DNA of 64,000 nucleotides from Trigonopsis variabilis (Eukaryota > Ascomycota > Trigonopsidomycetes > Trigonopsidales > Trigonopsidaceae): NCBI GenBank assembly GCA_003707065.3, contig PPXM03000011.1, positions 186,001 through 250,000 on the forward strand. The letters are read 5' to 3'. The notes below the pieces were generated by a model. It saw nothing but the letters and a program-made list of their open reading frames with translations, had not been told where the DNA came from and did not search any database. How positions within the stretch are numbered: the stretch's first letter is position 1; every line of letters starts with the position of its first letter. This document shows positions 63,138 through 64,000 of the stretch, piece after piece. The position numbers were made by a program, and so were the translations under genes.

Positions 63138-64000
63138 ATGTCTGACCAAAATCCTGACCTTAATGCTTTGGCAGATACGCGCATCCAGCCCGGAGACGAT
63201 CCAGGACTAGTGGCCGCGGTGTTGATTGCTCGTCAAATGCTTCGACGTCCGACCTCAGATGATTTGGCTCCCTTATCTACCGAGACTTTGGAGGCCGTTC
63301 AAATGGCCTTGGCCAATATGGAGCCTATCCAGCACCATCCTAAACCTCGACGAACAGAGCTATCGGACGAGGAATTATCTCGGGTTCGTTTGTTCAACAG
63401 AGAGCGCAAGAAACGTTGGAGAGGTTTAAACAGTGATAGAAATAAAGATAACGATTTACGAAGTCGGGTGGTGAAACGCGCGAATGCTCTTTATGGCACA
63501 TCTACGGTCTCCCAGGAGAAGCGGGATTGGATAGAAGCAGAATTCGCTAGACGACGAAGCCGCCGAATAGCTAGAGAAAGCAATCGGCTATCATCAGAAC
63601 CTCGCTCAGATGGCCAGTCTCTCGCGGACGCGTTGGGCTCGTCTCCTGAGCTTTTAGGTTCCTTAATCCAGCTGTTGGGTGATGACCAAAACATAGACCT
63701 TTCGGCTTTGCCATCCTTATTGGCCTCACTGAACGATAACAACCAAACTACCAGCGAATCCACAGCTCGGCCATTTGCTAATCAACATCCCAACACTCCT
63801 CTCACTGATTCTCTCGACCTAAACTCGACCAACCCTTATCGCGAACCCGCATCTGCTGCTGATGCTCTTCCCCTTCCTCCAGGCTACCGTCCTCCCCAGT
63901 TCATCTCCACCGACATCCGCCTAACCGTCCCGCCTACTCCTAAAGCTGTAAGCAATCGAAGCTTCGGTTTCCCGCGTCCTATCAATGATAATCTCGACTT
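63138..64000 (+). CDS. DUF3020-like fungal protein (3' partial)
   Basis: The reading frame from ATG 63138 stays open to the right edge, so the gene continues outside. The visible 287 residues start acidic (SDQNPDLNALADTR). The conserved part is RVRLFNRERKKRWRGLN followed by RNKDNDLRSRVVKRANALYG, which resembles the fungal DUF3020 motif (basic NRERKKRWR, NKDNDLR, RVxKRA). A basic RRRSRRIARE stretch and a Pro/Ser-rich region follow. The motif suggests a nuclear, possibly regulatory protein; DUF assignment is from memory of the motif. Confidence 0.65.
   Translation, partial: MSDQNPDLNALADTRIQPGDDPGLVAAVLIARQMLRRPTSDDLAPLSTETLEAVQMALANMEPIQHHPKPRRTELSDEELSRVRLFNRERKKRWRGLNSDRNKDNDLRSRVVKRANALYGTSTVSQEKRDWIEAEFARRRSRRIARESNRLSSEPRSDGQSLADALGSSPELLGSLIQLLGDDQNIDLSALPSLLASLNDNNQTTSESTARPFANQHPNTPLTDSLDLNSTNPYREPASAADALPLPPGYRPPQFISTDIRLTVPPTPKAVSNRSFGFPRPINDNLD

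Noticed and set aside
1-64000. Retroelements, DNA transposons, viral fossils, CRISPR arrays, rRNA
   Set aside because: No reverse transcriptase, integrase, transposase, capsid-like ORF, terminal repeats or arrays were seen.

Overview
The window is compact nuclear DNA of a fungus, almost certainly an ascomycete. Evidence is the gene set (Mdm10, Pet127, Mrt4, Ebp2, Zrg17, Aur1, a Thi20-type ThiD-TenA fusion, Tms1, Ato-type acetate channels) and the gene structure. I could resolve 37 introns in recognised genes by splicing them so that family motifs are restored. All but one are only 33-62 bp long, with GT-AG ends and usually a CTAAC/TTAAC-like branch site a few bases before the acceptor. Short introns plus moderate GC suggest an early-branching ascomycete (Taphrinomycotina-like), but that placement is inference.

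Layout. 1-8 kb (+): the C-terminal part of the Listerin E3 ligase LTN1 (its start is outside the window), a PABPN1/Pab2-type RNA-binding protein, and the HECT ligase RSP5. 8-21.5 kb: MRT4 (-), MDM10 (+), ZRG17 (+), a degenerate SDR-like protein (+), EBP2 (-), an 81-aa coiled-coil protein (+), an HDEL-ended PDI (-), TOM22 (+) and PET127 (-). 21.9-33.6 kb: helicase DHR1/ECM16 (-), THI20 (-), a possible small membrane protein (+), a NASP histone chaperone (+), a rhodanese/Cdc25-like phosphatase (-), UBP14 (-) and MET8 (+). 33.8-43.5 kb: SERINC/TMS1 (-), a lysine-rich anchored orphan (-), an unknown spliced gene (+), an ELO elongase (+), a GMPPA-type pyrophosphorylase (+), MTQ1 (-) and TIM17 (+). 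43.7-64 kb: a nuclear-looking coiled-coil orphan (-), two divergent FMN-dependent 2-hydroxyacid oxidase paralogs, AUR1 (-), a 2.6-kb gene-poor stretch with palindromes and a possible 39-aa membrane protein, RPS24 (-), two tandem Ato-type acetate channels (+), an aldehyde dehydrogenase (-), a glutaminyl cyclase-like protein (-), a PlsB/GNPAT-type acyltransferase (-) and the start of a DUF3020-like protein (+) cut by the right edge.

How the genes fit together. Most are housekeeping genes of ribosome biogenesis (MRT4, EBP2, DHR1, RPS24), mitochondrial import and expression (TOM22, TIM17, MDM10, PET127, MTQ1) and ubiquitin turnover (LTN1, RSP5, UBP14). The 45-59 kb part is more metabolic: an oxidase pair that has lost the canonical catalytic histidine, and acetate channels beside an aldehyde dehydrogenase. 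I saw no tRNA, rRNA, CRISPR array, retroelement, DNA transposon or viral fossil.
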